Shown: positions 25,301 through 36,848, numbered from the stretch's first letter. The stretch is DNA of 64,000 bases from Mallotus nudiflorus (GCA_947683625.1 CANTUR010000126.1:2046001-2110000), one strand, 5' to 3'. Notes: generated by a model from the letters alone, not told the origin. Numbers and translations: made by a program.

Positions 25301-26324
25301 AAGCAGCAACTCTTGCTCCATTGCCAACTCCTAGGTACACTTCGCCTCTTGCCAATGATCTACTCCTTTTTAGACCCTGCACATTTGTACAAATGTGAGA
25401 TCCTGATCCAGTATCTAATACCCAATAATCAAAAGAAGAAGCAGATAAATTTAATTCTATAACATGAATACCTGAAGAGGTAGTCTCACCACCCTTTTTC
25501 TTCTTCAGATCATCCAAATAAAGCCTGCAATTTCTTTTCCAATGGCCTGGCTCATTACAAAAAAAATAGATTCCTTCCTTTGCTTTAGGTTCAGCTTTGG
25601 ATTTAGGCTTGGGCTTTGGCATGGGCTTCTGAAAGCCTTTAAAGACCTTGCCCTTGCCCTTTCCAACCCTTTTCATCCCCTTTCCTTTATTGACCATGAG
25701 AACATCCTTGGTGTTAATCTTGATGTTCTTTTCAGCAGTTTTCAGCATCCCATGCAACTCTGAAATAGTCTTCTCCATACTATGCATATTGAAATTCATA
25801 ATGAAGCTATCATAAGCTTCAGGCAAAGATTGGAGAATAATATCCACAGCCAGTTCTTGTTCAATCTTGAGACCAAGCTTGTCCAAGTGATCAAGATGAC
25901 CCTTCATCTTGAGAATATGAGGACTGACAGAGCAGCTAGTAGTCAGCTTGTAGGAAAGCAATGCCCTGATGGTATTGAACCTTTCAATTCTGGCTTTCTC
26001 TTGGAACATTTCCTTGAGATGGCCTATCATAGTATAAGCCTCCATTTCCATCAGTTGCTTTTGCAGCTCAGATTCCATACATCCAAGCATGACACAAGTG
26101 ACATCAGTAGAATCATTAAGATGCTTAGTATAAGCATCCCTTTGTGCTCTAGGAGCATTGGCAGCTGGTTCCTCAAGGATGGGTTAATCAAGGATGTATT
26201 CCTTTCTCTCATGCCTAAGAAAAATTCTTAGGTTTTTGTACCAGTCAAGAAAATTAGTCCCATTGAGCTTATCCTTCTCAAGGATCGATCGTAGTGACAT
26301 GGTAGGTGTAGTGTTTGAAGTCAT
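22351..26324 (-). pseudogene. Copia gag-pol polyprotein, nearly intact
   Basis: It starts at ATG 26324 (MTSNTTPTMSLRSILEKDKL) and ends at TAG 22351. In order: gag (to about 25,620); a CCHC knuckle with C-x-x-P-GHWKRNC whose first Cys is preceded by FF; protease WVLDTGSGSHIC (about 25,410) with intact DTG; integrase with H-x-x-x-H and C-x-x-C (CESCLLGK), a SDVCGPL Asp and SERRNRT Glu; RT with intact YVDD (LYVDDILLIGND); and RNase H (NNGAIAQAKDP). Four lesions are seen: a TAA in gag (26184-26186), a one-base deletion near 24,260, TAG replacing Trp at 22738-22740, and TAG at 22411-22413. The protein would make the particle, process itself, copy and insert the element. As it stands it is inactive. 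Confidence 0.9.
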
Positions 26325-28341
26325 TATCTACAACAAATATATGCAAAGTCCATTTAGTATTTTATTAAATATGTATAAGGCATAATAAAAAACTCCTACT
26401 AAATTTACTCAAATCAATAACCCTCTAAGTTAATTTTAAAAATTTTAGTGGGCCAAGATCCATATTTCACCATACTCTAAGTGAGCTTTGGCTCATGACC
26501 TAAAATATGGTTATTTAGGTAGACAACTCTTATCAATTACATCTCATGTAACTCTTGGATGGTATGGGATTTGACATCACATGTCATGGCTAAAAATCCC
26601 ATCTAATGCCCTAGGTCCAAAACCATTTTGATAACCTAGTTAAGTCAAACCATATCAAACGTTTGGATAGCACCATTATCCAACTTGCCTTCCCCAGATA
26701 AATTTATACACCCTGCTTTGGCAGGCTCACATATAATAATCTAAGGCTTGACAAGTGTTGAACTTATGGAAGGCATTATAATGACTTAATATTAAATGAG
26801 GGTTCATCTTTATTTAATTGTATTCAGTTATTGTTATGTTGTATTGCATGGCATCATATGGCATCACATACATGGCATCACATAGCATCGCATACATAAC
26901 AATAAATAAATAAATGTGACATAGCATGGCCCAAATCTAAGTTGATCTTCATAAGCCAATATGAAGATCAATGGTCAAACCTAGGTAATATTAGAATTAC
27001 AAATTGAGCCTCCAACTTGGATCTCCATCTTCTACTATGGATCTCCCTTTTTTGGTTTCCACCTTGGATCTCCATCCTGGGCCTCCAACTTGAATTGCAC
27101 CATGGGTCTTGATTTATAAAAATTATTGTAATTTATTCTACACTATTCTAATAAAATAAATACAACAAAATAAAACAAAAATGACTCGCAGGCCGTATTT
27201 AAAATTACAACCCATAAAAATAAAATCCAATCACATTGGTCTAAGGGCCATGCTATGCACCATGCATAAAACAACAAACATGTATAACATAACAATCTAT
27301 TTAGTTATTAAATCCAATTATTATGTTAAAATAAACTAATGTGACAATTCTTTTGGGGTCAAAGGGCAGCGCCCCTTGCGGGGTCCTAGGGGCAGCACCC
27401 CTAGTGGGGTTCCAAGGGGCAGCGCCCCCTGGTGGGGTCCAAGGGGCAGCGCCCCTGGTGGGGTTCGGGGGCAGCGCCCCAGGTGGCGGTCCCGCTGACT
27501 GGCTCTTCGGTGAGTTGCCTTTTAAATTTTTTAACATTAATGATTTTTCGTGATCAAATTACTATAAAATCAATTTGTTCAAAATAGACAAAAACACTCA
27601 ATTAAAATAGCCACCTTAAAACCCTTATTTGCGTCAAGGAAGCAACTAACCAATTTTCATAATCATATTACTGAATCAGTTGTTGCCTAAAAACATCACT
27701 TTCTGTAAACATTTTACAATTTGAGAAATCCGTTCAAAACATATCAAAAATATTTTTTTTTATTAGTTTAAACAGACACATCCATTAAGAAAACCCTAAT
27801 TTCTGTAATCAAAATTACAACCTGAACGAATGTATCAAACATATCCATTCTACATAATCTGTTTAACATTTAAATAGATTTCCCTTAACACATAATCTGC
27901 ATAATCACAAAATTTGTGTTTCAGATTTAATTAAAAATGATTTTCCTGATTAAAATAGAAAACATTTTTCCTAATTAAAATAGGAAACAAATATGTTGTT
28001 TCAATTAATCATATTAATCAAAACAGAATACATAACAGATTTAAATCCTTAAGTGATTAGGTTTTTAAAATAGAATTTATGTTTCATTAAATCATATTAA
28101 TAAAACATTATTCTTAATTCGTTTTTCATAAAAACATCATACAAAATTTGTTTTCATGAAACAGCATTCTTAATTCATAAAATCAAAGGCTGCTTTTAGT
28201 TTAATCACATTAAACCATTACAAACATTAATCAAATTAATGTTTAATTCCGTTTTCAAATAGATTACTAAGAATTGTCACAAAACAAATCAAAACCCCTA
28301 ACATATATCACATATACACAGAATCAATTAATCGAATTACA
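26325..28341 (-). other. Long leader (5' untranslated region) of nested copia
   Basis: About 2 kb between the primer-binding site and the gag start. It is non-coding. It holds a GC-rich hairpin repeat array, a GGCATCACATA-type low-complexity run (26,845-26,905), and a repeated TTGGATCTCCATC motif (27,000-27,110). Confidence 0.7.
27355..27487. repeat. GC-rich tandem repeat of GGGGCAGCGCCCC hairpins
   Basis: Five units of about 26 bp. Each has GGGGTC/TT followed by GGGGCAGCGCCCC, a 5-bp stem (GGGGC/GCCCC) with a 3-base loop. Open frames on both strands across it (Gly/Ala/Pro-rich) are artefacts of base composition. Confidence 0.9.
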
Positions 28342-28358
28342 AGTGGCTCTGATACCAC
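28342..28358 (-). promoter_or_regulatory. Primer-binding site of nested copia (initiator tRNA-Met)
   Basis: Immediately inside the 5' LTR the minus strand reads GTGGTATCAGAGCCACT. TGGTATCAGAGC is complementary to the 3' end of initiator tRNA-Met. Confidence 0.9.
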
Positions 28359-29902
28359 TGTTGGGGATCGTGATGCATACGCAGCGAAAAAATTAAAATT
28401 TTATCACGTTCCCAAGCCTGGATCCATGTAATTCGACTAATTGATTAAATCTAGGGTTTTTAAAATCTTACCAAAATGCAGAAGAGGCAAGATTCTCTGG
28501 AAGGATGAGAGGAGGTTCACATCGGTGACACCTTACCTTCGAGCTTTTTGGGTTGGTTGTTCGGATCAAGACGTCTCCAAAAGGATGCATCCTCTATATG
28601 TATCCACACGAATAGCCCTTCATAAAATGAATTTGAGTGTGTGTGCTAGCAACCTCTTGATTGTCTCATAAATCAAGAACAAAAGGAAAAACTCTATCTT
28701 TGTTTTCTAAGAGGAAAGAAAACAAATTTGGAGGCAAAAACAAGTATGTGAAACCCTAGAGAACATAACATATTTATAGACTCCAAATTAGGGTTTCACT
28801 TACCAATGACCTTTTGGTAATTTTCCATTTATTATATTCTGATTTTGTTTAAAAACAAATCAAAAATAATATCTTATTTATTTATTTAAAATAACATTTA
28901 TCTTAAATAAATAAACAAATAAATAAATAAATAAAACATTTTAATTATTTATTTCCATAGAGTTTATTTTGGGCTTATTAAACCCATATCCATTTTGGGC
29001 TTGTTCTAAGTGTCTGACCCTGTAGGTTCACATAATATTGGCAGTGGGCCTAAATCTCTATTTAGGCCTACAAGTCATAAGTGGCCTCTAGCAAGACATT
29101 ATGACTACCCAAGTCATGTGAAGTCAATAATCCGACATAACCTAATTATAGTGAATTTTATTGTCCCTTTATCACATGATATCTTAATTGAACATAAGGC
29201 ATAGAATGTCATCCTTATATAGTTCAATATTATGACTTGATTCCAAGTAGACTGAAAATGATAACTCTTTATCAATTCATTTCAACATGGCCATGCATTT
29301 TCATTTAGTCTATCTCATCAAGGGGCCTTTAGATATCTTTCTCATATTAATGAGGGATAAATTCCTTCTAAATCACTCACATTCCTCACATAACTAATTT
29401 TATATCCAACAACATTCTTTTAATCATCCGGTTAAAGACAATGTTAGAATGTGTCAAAACATAAAATAACTATGTAGAAATCCATGATGATTTCAAGGTC
29501 AAAGGACCGAAATAAAATTATTGTGATAAGAAATACTTATGACAATAATCTATGTAGTATTCTCATAGTGGGTCAATCAGTACATGATCTCTCATCATGT
29601 ACCTATGAGTTGACTTAATATCTCATATTTATGATTAGTAAAACATAACCATCAGTCAACATCATACTAGCCTTAATACTTTAATATTCATATAATGAAT
29701 AAATGGCTAGGGATAATTAGAATAGAACTCTTATTTTAATCTAAGGGTTTTACTATCAAGTCACATACTTGATGGTCTTAGTAAGAATTAACCATTCATG
29801 TAATTATCATAAAATCAAATGATAATATAATACCTCTTTATTAATAAAATAAGAAAGTCAATACATAATCACAAATGATTGACCTAGTGTATATCACTAA
29901 CA
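28359..29902 (-). repeat. 5' LTR of nested copia
   Basis: 1544 bp, paired with 20794-22336. It carries the element promoter in principle; no single TATA box can be assigned with confidence. Confidence 0.95.
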
Positions 29903-30810
29903 GATAGGAAGCCTATAAATATATGAACTTGGCTCTACTTTAGGATGAAAAAATACTTAGTTATTATTTAGAAAATAATAATATCAATTATGAGTTTTAT
30001 TATTGAAGTATCAAGTGTTAAAAGACATAGCCAAAAATATCAAAGAAGATCATTGAAGAGTTTATCAACCACAATTTTTTCTTCTTTTGTCTATTTAGTT
30101 GCTTGATGTTTAATTTACTTCCTTATTTATGCTAAATTTTGAATACTATGTATTTTGGCTAAGTCCTTGTTATTAAAATTACATTGATGAATTAATCTAT
30201 AAACTACATTTTTATCTTTATAATTCATGAATGGTTTAATTTCAATTGAGTTTTAGAATGTGTTATGTATGTTTGATCACCATATATAACTTGTCAATCA
30301 AATGTTCATAATAAGAATTAAAGCATTTTGGTGGAAATGTAATTGAATTTATTTAAGGGTTAGGAAAGTAGTGGAGACAAGAAATTCACTTTAAAGAGTT
30401 TAAGAATTGGTTTGTAACTTAATGTTTTTATTTATCTCTGCATTGTCATAAGAATGCTTATAGACTTTAAATGAAAATAACTTTAATTAACAACGAGAGT
30501 TGCTTTTAAGAATTGTTGGCTAAATTCTCCAATCATTGCATGTATTATTAATTGTTATAGTTCTTTGATTAATTTTGAATTGTAATTCTGTTAATTGCTA
30601 ATTGAATTTGTTGTTAAATAATTTAGATTAAATAAAGTAATTAATAATTCTTAGTAACTTTAGGTTAATTAGAATAATTCAATAGTTTTTCATATTTTAA
30701 TATTTTATCTATATTTTAATATAAAATTACTCTAAGATTCCCTAATGTTTGACACCTTAGTTACTTTATACTTAGTCTTAGAGACTAGGGTATTAATTTG
30801 ACCCACATCA
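29903..30810 (+). repeat. 3' LTR of Athila-like element, second part
   Basis: It begins with the second GATAG and resumes homology to the 5' LTR at 10681 (AAGCCTATAAATA), through to the CATCA end. A stretch of about 38 bp present in the 5' LTR near 10,824-10,861 is absent here. Confidence 0.9.
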
Positions 30811-30815
30811 TTGTG

Positions 30816-33117
30816 CAGCGACATTTGCATTTTCTTTATCAGCATGACGCACTTCATCATTATTATTATCCAATGCTCCAGTTATGTTCAAAAGCTCATT
30901 GTAGGCAACTTCCAACCTTCTATTAATAACACCCTTTTAGCATTTGCAAACAAAGCCAAATCAACACATTTATTGAAGTACTTATGTGATTTAATGTTTT
31001 TCTTATACTCCTTAGTTGTATTAGGATAACCATCGGTAAAAAATGTTGTTGAATGAGAATGATGCACATCCTTTCGCCACCTTCTACTCATATATCATTC
31101 ATTGACAACTTGAATATCCTTAATAGACAACACTTTAAGTATGTGGCAACACAGTATATTAGTTTATTCACATTTTCTATAGTTACAACTTATGTAATAA
31201 CCTTATGGCCTAAACTCAACTATATAAACAACCTCTTTCATAAAAAAAAATCATTCACTAAGCATCTTTTAAGCACCTTCAGTAACTTAATGCCCTCTTG
31301 ATTCACTTCAGTATGGTCTACAATCAATACATGATAGTGTAACATCATTTTTATTTGTTCCCACACTTTTTCAAACATACCATTAGTAAAGACATACTGA
31401 AATTATTTTTCCCAGTTGAAATAAGTGAAAAAAAAAACTTATTTATTTCTGTAATTGAAATTGACAGTAAATTCCTTCTCAACCTTGTTGCTCAATGCTA
31501 TCTCATTTTATTCAACAAACTATTTTAGTGTATTCCTCACGTAGATATAACCATTAAAACATGCATGCATGCTTTCACTCCTCTGAGTAGATGTCATTCC
31601 AGCCCAAAATCTATTGTTTAAGTATATTGTAACCCATCTCTCCTTGTCATTATACAACTTCACCAGCCATGCATTTCTAGTAAGATCATACATAGTTATG
31701 AAGTTTCTCTAATTATTCTCAAACTTCTAAATATTTAGGCTATCATACACTAAACATTTTAATTCCTTAAAACACTTACCAAATTCATTAACGTGTTTAA
31801 ACTTTTCTAATACCTTGCACATTATATGCCATATACAGAAATAATGAATTGTATTCAGTATAATTTCTCTTACAACTGCCTTAATGCTCTCACACTGATC
31901 GGTAATAATTGCATGAGGATGAATGTCACCCATATCTTTGAGCCACGAAGAGAAGAGCCATTTAAATTATTCAACAATCTTATTTGAAACTAAGGCGCAT
32001 CCTAACAAAATCGACTTACCATGATAATTCATACTAATAAATGTAGCAAGAGGCATCTTGTATTTGTTCACAAGGTAAGTTATGTCCAAAGATATAACAT
32101 CATTGAAATTTTGATAAGTAGCTTTACCTCGAGGATGAATCCACGTCACATTTCTCAAATGGCTTTCATCGTTAACATCAATCCAATAAAAAAGTTCTCC
32201 ATCTTTCTACTATATTGCTATAAAATGTTTTCTAATAGCTTTTGCATCTCCTTCACCAAGCCTTAAACTCCTCTACTTATCTATGAAATTCCTCATGTCC
32301 TTTTGCGTGCATCCTAAATTTTGTGGACCATCAGCTTGCACCTATGCCACTCTTTTGCTACTACAAGGCCTAAGTCTTGCAATGCCATTAGCAACCAATG
32401 TTCTTCCTAGTGTTAGAGTCATACTCCTATGGCTACTCATTAACCTACTCAATGAAGGATTCAGCTCGTGGTTTTGATCATGTTTTATAGAACTAATAAC
32501 TCACATTCCATCTCTCATCACTGCATTCAAATGAGCCGGTCAACATGATCTCTTTGATTTTATCATTGCTTCTAACTTCCTCCCTTTTTCATAGCTAATT
32601 GTTTGATTTCTTCTTATACCATCTCTACCCTTATGAGCATATCTTTTAGCAACAAAAAATCCTTTCAACTTTGCGTGTTATTGATAAGCTTCTAACAGTT
32701 TATTTACAATTGGAAAAGACATACCAAGTTGAGGACCATTCTCTGCAATACGTTCATTGAAATTTATATTCTCATTATTTTAAGAATTTCCTTCACCAAC
32801 TTCACCTGCAATGTGATCGTCATCATCCTCAACAACTTCAACTGAGTTTCAACAACTTCAACAGAGTTTGCTTCTTCACTCAGTGAATCATCATAAATGT
32901 TAGAGCAAAAAATCTGCATAACTATTTCTCTGTATTCCATTTCCTTCAACAACAATAATGGAAGACAATGCAACTTGAAAGTTCTCTGTAATCCATATTT
33001 TCTTCTCCATTTTGTTATTATGTTTCCCACCCAATTCAATAACATTGAATTATATGTCTTGATTATGGTGATTTTATTTTGAAAATACAAGTGTGTTAAC
33101 ACGCCTAACAATATCAC
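30816..33117 (-). pseudogene. FAR1-RELATED SEQUENCE (FRS)-like, MULE-transposase-derived gene, broken
   Basis: Read leftward, the N-terminal zinc-binding FAR1 domain lies at about 32,780-32,450 (LLEAYHN, AKLKGFFVAKRYAHKGR, then AHLNAVMRDGM and KHDQNHELNPSLSRLMSS). A MULE transposase core follows at 32,158-31,600: RGKATYQNFNDVISLDITYL with the catalytic-region Asp, NYHGKSILLGCALVSN, HPHAIITDQCESIKAVV, CIWHIM, and FWAGMTSTQRSESMHACFNG. The SWIM-side tail is at about 31,100-30,816 (MSRRWRKDVHHSHS; NELLNITGALDNN). FRS proteins are nuclear regulators derived from Mutator transposases. Stops and frameshifts are scattered, and the gypsy insertion removed the C-terminus (now 10172-10294). It could be an old MULE transposase rather than a domesticated FRS. 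Confidence 0.8.
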
Positions 33118-36100
33118 TTAATAAGGGTATATCAGTCTCAACAAGGGTATATTAATCATTTAATGGTTCTATTCATATAGATTCTATCCGTTTACCTTTT
33201 CTGTTAAATTAATTAAGACCCATTCAATTTTGTTCTCTCATTATTTTTAAAATATTTTTTTATTATTATTATTTTAGTAATAAAAAAGTCATATAATTTA
33301 AGTATTGATGGACTACACGATATGAGATAATCTCTCTTTTTAAACCAAAATTGATAAAATTTAACTTTTAAACCTCATGATGACTTTGGAGAGAAGTTAC
33401 CATTTAACTAGTATAAGATATTTTATTATTTTTAATACAATATGATAACGTGATTAAATAATTTTCAAAATAATATTTTTGGTTAGTGCCAACTCAAAAT
33501 TAATATACTAAATTAGTCATTCAAAAAATTCATAAAATAATATATCATAAAAATTTTTAAGACTCATTTAATATATTCAAAAAAATTATTACATTTTTTG
33601 GTTTCAAAATTATTATGGTCGCAAATGGCTCCACCCACTTTAGATACCAATTGTTTGAAATTTGGTCGTTAAAACTCTTTTATCTTTTTTTTTTTTTTTT
33701 GTAGTTAACGGCGCATAGTGCTCCCATTGCATAGCCACCCAAGTAATATTGGTAATGCATCAAAGAAAGATAATTTAGAATATCTACTGAGCTTCTTTGT
33801 TTTAGGAAATGATGGAAGTACTGCAATTAGAGCATTGTTCCAATATGTTCTGTCAATTTAAATAGGCACGAAAAAGTAATAAGTTCATCAACCAATCGTA
33901 TTCAATTTTTCAATCAGATCTCATTATAATATTTATTTTTTATTTTTTTAACAATTGAAAGAACAATAAGGGAGTGAATGATTGAATTCATAATTTTACT
34001 TATAATATCAATCGTCTAAGTCACTAAGTTATAAAGGTATGACATTTAATTTTTTTTTTTTTTTTCATAAAATTGTCTCATTTCTAATTTTATTCCGCAT
34101 AAATATTTAAATTTATTTTCCGTATGACACCCACATAAATGTTGACATAGTCAATAAAAATGTTATGCATTATGAAATAATTAGCCACGTCACTTTAGTG
34201 GGCTCCTGGTGCTAATCATATAATATAATGTACCTGCTCATTCTCTTTTCTGAATAATTTTTTTAAAAGTTAGATTTATTTTATTTTATATCTTTTCCTT
34301 TTCAACTTTCCATTTCCATCATTTTCCCAAATCAGAACACTTGAAATAATAATAATAAAAAAATCTTACCAATAACCAAACACTCACATTTAATCCCAAA
34401 AAAATCTTATCTTAAATAATCAAATCTACATCATTCAATTTAATTCCTCAACAAGGATTTGAAAAAAAAAAAAAACAACAACAACAAAAATCGATAGATG
34501 CAAGAGCATATGGGGAGACCTGGAGAGCAAAGGGAGCATGAGCAACAAAGAGCCAAGCCGCTAGCACTAGGCAGTAATGATTTCATGGTCTCGACCGCAA
34601 CAGCGGGTTGAATATAAATCTAAAAGTGTAATCGAGTCGAGTCAAGTTGACATACTGTCAAGTTTGAATTTCACGCGACTTTTAAACTCGAAGGTTGAAC
34701 TCAATTCAAACTCGATTGAATTCTTTTTTTTTTTAAAGCTCAAACTCAATTCGATTAAATAATTGGTATACTCGAACTTGATTTTATTTATTAAATTAAA
34801 TTTTTAAAAATATGTATTTTAAAATATTCAAATTTGATTCAAATTCGAATTCGATTTGATTTGATAAGATATATTTATAATTCTATTAAAATAAAACGTA
34901 AATGGTAAATATACATAAATTTAGAAATTTAATTAGGTTCGATTGAATTCAAGAGCCTATCGAATTACATATTTAAAAATTCAAACTCGACTTCATAATC
35001 TACTTGAGTAGATCGAGTTTGAATTTAACTCAACTATAATTGAGTTGATGTCAATTTTTTTTTGAAACGATCTAAAATAACTTGAAAATCAGTTTGAATT
35101 GCTTACGCTCTTACTTTATACTTCAGTCTCTATCTCTACACTCAGCCACTTCGTTGTCACCTTTTCTATTTCACCATTTATTACAAGCCCAATGAAAATA
35201 AATTACCAAAACTTTCCCTTTCTCTTTCATTTTTATTTTTTTATGTGAAAACAAGCAGAATTAAACAAAACCCAGTTAAGGTATTAGCTAGCTTTCATGG
35301 TGTAGAACCTTTTACACTGTATATGAATTGAGGAAAAGGAAAGAGAAGGGGAGGGAATGGAAAGGGAATAAAAAGTGGATTAGTTTTTATTTATTTTATT
35401 GCTAAAAATTTTAAGGAGAAAAAAAAATTGCAGGAGAATTATTTTCTTTATTTTCATTCTTTATTTTCTTTCCTGTGAAAATAATTACACCTGAAGTAAC
35501 AAAAATAATTTCTCAGCTAAAGCCCCAAAAAACCATAACCGCCAAAACGTTGCCAATTACAAAAATAGCCTAAATGAAAAATATTCTAAAGAAATTAGAT
35601 TTTTGTTCTAATTGTAATCAAATCTGCAAATTATGATTAGAATCTCCCTTCTTTTAATTGATGGCATAATCAAAATTTTAAATTCAAAGTTTGAGTAGTC
35701 AAATGACATAAATGTTATTAATTAAAAAATAATATTTTATGTAAAATGCCTCAAATATTTAATTGTTGGACGTACATAAAATCCTCCAAAACTCATAAAC
35801 TACAAATTATAATTTTCTTTCAATATTGTAATTAGGATAATATATTCAACACTAATGTTGCATGTGATCATGGACTCCAGATATATAATTAGATTAAAAT
35901 AAATATATTCATTGTAGCGTGATATCCCTCGTAATTTCTTGATTTCTATAATAAAATTTAAATTAAAAAGCTTATTATATGATTTTCTTTTATTTAATCT
36001 ATATAAATATAATAAAGTGGAAGATGTTGTATAATTCTACCACATGATATGCTAATAAACTAGTACGCGACTCTCTATATTTTCATTTTGATTAGGTTAC

Positions 36101-36506
36101 TTTCCCTTCACCAATTTTTTTTTTTTTTAAATATCTCTTCACCCTTTTATATATATTCTCTTAAATATCTACAAACTCTTTTCTCTTCTTCTCTTTTATT
36201 TTCATCACAAACTCTTTTCACTTTTTTCACCTTTTTCTTTCCATGTCTTTAATATGCCTCCACATTTTCTCTTCATTAACCTCTATTTTTATGTAACCAT
36301 GCGTTCATATTTACTTCCATTGTTACAATCTCTGACCTCCCAAAATAATTGAAAATAGAGATCAAGAAAATAAGGCAAAAACTTTTACAAACGACAAAAA
36401 TGAAAGAGGATTAAAGACAAAAATTCATAGTATATATGTAGTTACAAGTAGAATGATCAGGATAGAACTTTGTCTCCAATAAATTCTGTAGCATATATAA
36501 TATATT
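33118..36506. other. AT-rich intergenic sequence
   Basis: No coding pattern is visible. It contains poly-T runs (33,688; 34,050), a CTCGA/TTCGA-rich block (see next entry) and CT-rich tracts near 36,160-36,240. The first roughly 150 bp to the left of 36,506 would be the 3' untranslated region of the EPF-like gene. Confidence 0.5.
34615..35085. repeat. Block rich in CTCGA/TTCGA words, possible decayed transposable element
   Basis: Repeated AAACTCGA, GAGTCGAGTC, TTCAAACTCGATT and their complements occur through about 470 bp. This is common in plant repeats. No clean terminal inverted repeat or target duplication could be found by eye. Confidence 0.3.
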
Positions 36507-36848
36507 TTAAAGGTCGTAAAGGTGATCTCGGCACATACATTTCGAAAGAAGAGGATATTGAATTTTTTCTTCGTTAATAGAAGATTTTGCAGGCATAGCG
36601 ATTGAAACTGATTTGCATGGCGAGCAACCTTTGCACCTATTCACGCAACTAGGACTTGATGCACCATCTGTTAAAAATATATCTATAAAAGAAAAATTAA
36701 AGAAAATGGTAAACCTTTAGCATTATAATAAATATTCAGATATTTTTTGTTTACCTAGCGCAGAAGCATGCAGCAGTATCATACACAATATGAGGATCAT
36801 AGCAACCTTTTTCAATGATGAAGAAGCCATTGATGAAGAGGACGACAT
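36507..36848 (-). CDS. EPIDERMAL PATTERNING FACTOR-like (EPFL) secreted peptide precursor, two exons
   Basis: Exons are 36848-36755 (94 nt) and 36682-36507 (176 nt), joined by a 72-nt GT-AG intron in phase 1. The predicted precursor is 89 residues. Residues 1-30 (MSSSSSMASSSLKKVAMILI, then LCMILLHASA) look like a signal peptide. A second in-frame Met at residue 7 is an alternative start. The C-terminal part has six Cys at 44, 48, 51, 54, 80 and 82, spacing C-x3-C-x2-C-x2-C-x25-C-x-C, with SSPSC, CSPCKSVSIAMP, YPLLSKCMC and LYDL. That matches the EPF/EPFL fold, whose members are secreted, disulfide-bonded ligands of ERECTA-family receptor kinases that control stomatal and organ patterning. The propeptide is short. 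Family membership is inferred from Cys spacing and motif order; the subtype is not assigned. Confidence 0.82.
36683..36754 (-). other. Intron of the EPFL gene with two in-frame acceptors
   Basis: The donor is GTAAAC at 36754. The first acceptor TTTTATAG ends at 36683, and a second, TTTTTAACAG, ends at 36668. They are 15 nt apart, so both keep the frame. Using the second would drop residues 33-37 and give an 84-residue precursor. Confidence 0.7.

Larger units (their letters stand above)
20794..29902 (-). mobile_element. Complete Ty1/copia retrotransposon nested in the Athila 3' LTR
   Basis: Both ends are defined by LTRs of 1543 bp (20794-22336) and 1544 bp (28359-29902). A perfect GATAG target duplication is present (20789-20793 and 29903-29907). 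The coding strand is minus: PBS beside the right LTR, polypurine tract beside the left LTR, and gag-protease-integrase-RT-RNase H in copia order. In a hand-aligned stretch of about 300 bp the LTRs differ at about 6 sites, far fewer than the host Athila LTRs. Few lesions interrupt the polyprotein, so this is the youngest large insertion in the window. Confidence 0.95.
10300..30810 (+). mobile_element. Athila-like Ty3/gypsy retrotransposon with nested copia insertion
   Basis: LTRs of the same family bound the element. It starts at TGTTATAATGC (10300, and again at 20366) and ends at CATCA (11643 and 30810). Flanking 5-mers are TGGTG (10295-10299) and TTGTG (30811-30815), matching at 4 of 5. Gag, protease, RT, RNase H and integrase follow in gypsy order, then a third reading region typical of Athila. 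Removing the nested copia leaves about 11.4 kb, a normal Athila size. In one hand-aligned 143-bp stretch the LTRs differ at about 11 sites, and all coding regions carry stops, so the insertion is old. It interrupts an FRS gene. Confidence 0.9.

Noticed and set aside
23998..26231. Plus-strand open frames of 157 and 149 residues
   Set aside because: They are antisense shadows of the minus-strand copia polyprotein.
27301..27553. Overlapping open frames on both strands rich in Gly, Ala and Pro
   Set aside because: They lie over a 26-bp GC-rich tandem repeat in a copia leader. Base composition alone keeps both strands open.
34615..35085. CTCGA-rich block as a defined MITE
   Set aside because: No convincing terminal inverted repeats or target duplication could be found by eye; only the word-rich block is reported.
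36507..36848. Defensin or other Cys-rich antimicrobial peptide as an alternative for the EPFL gene
   Set aside because: Cys spacing lacks the defensin pattern (no C-x5-C or G-x-C core), while SSPSC, CSPCK and the final C-x-C fit EPF-like ligands.
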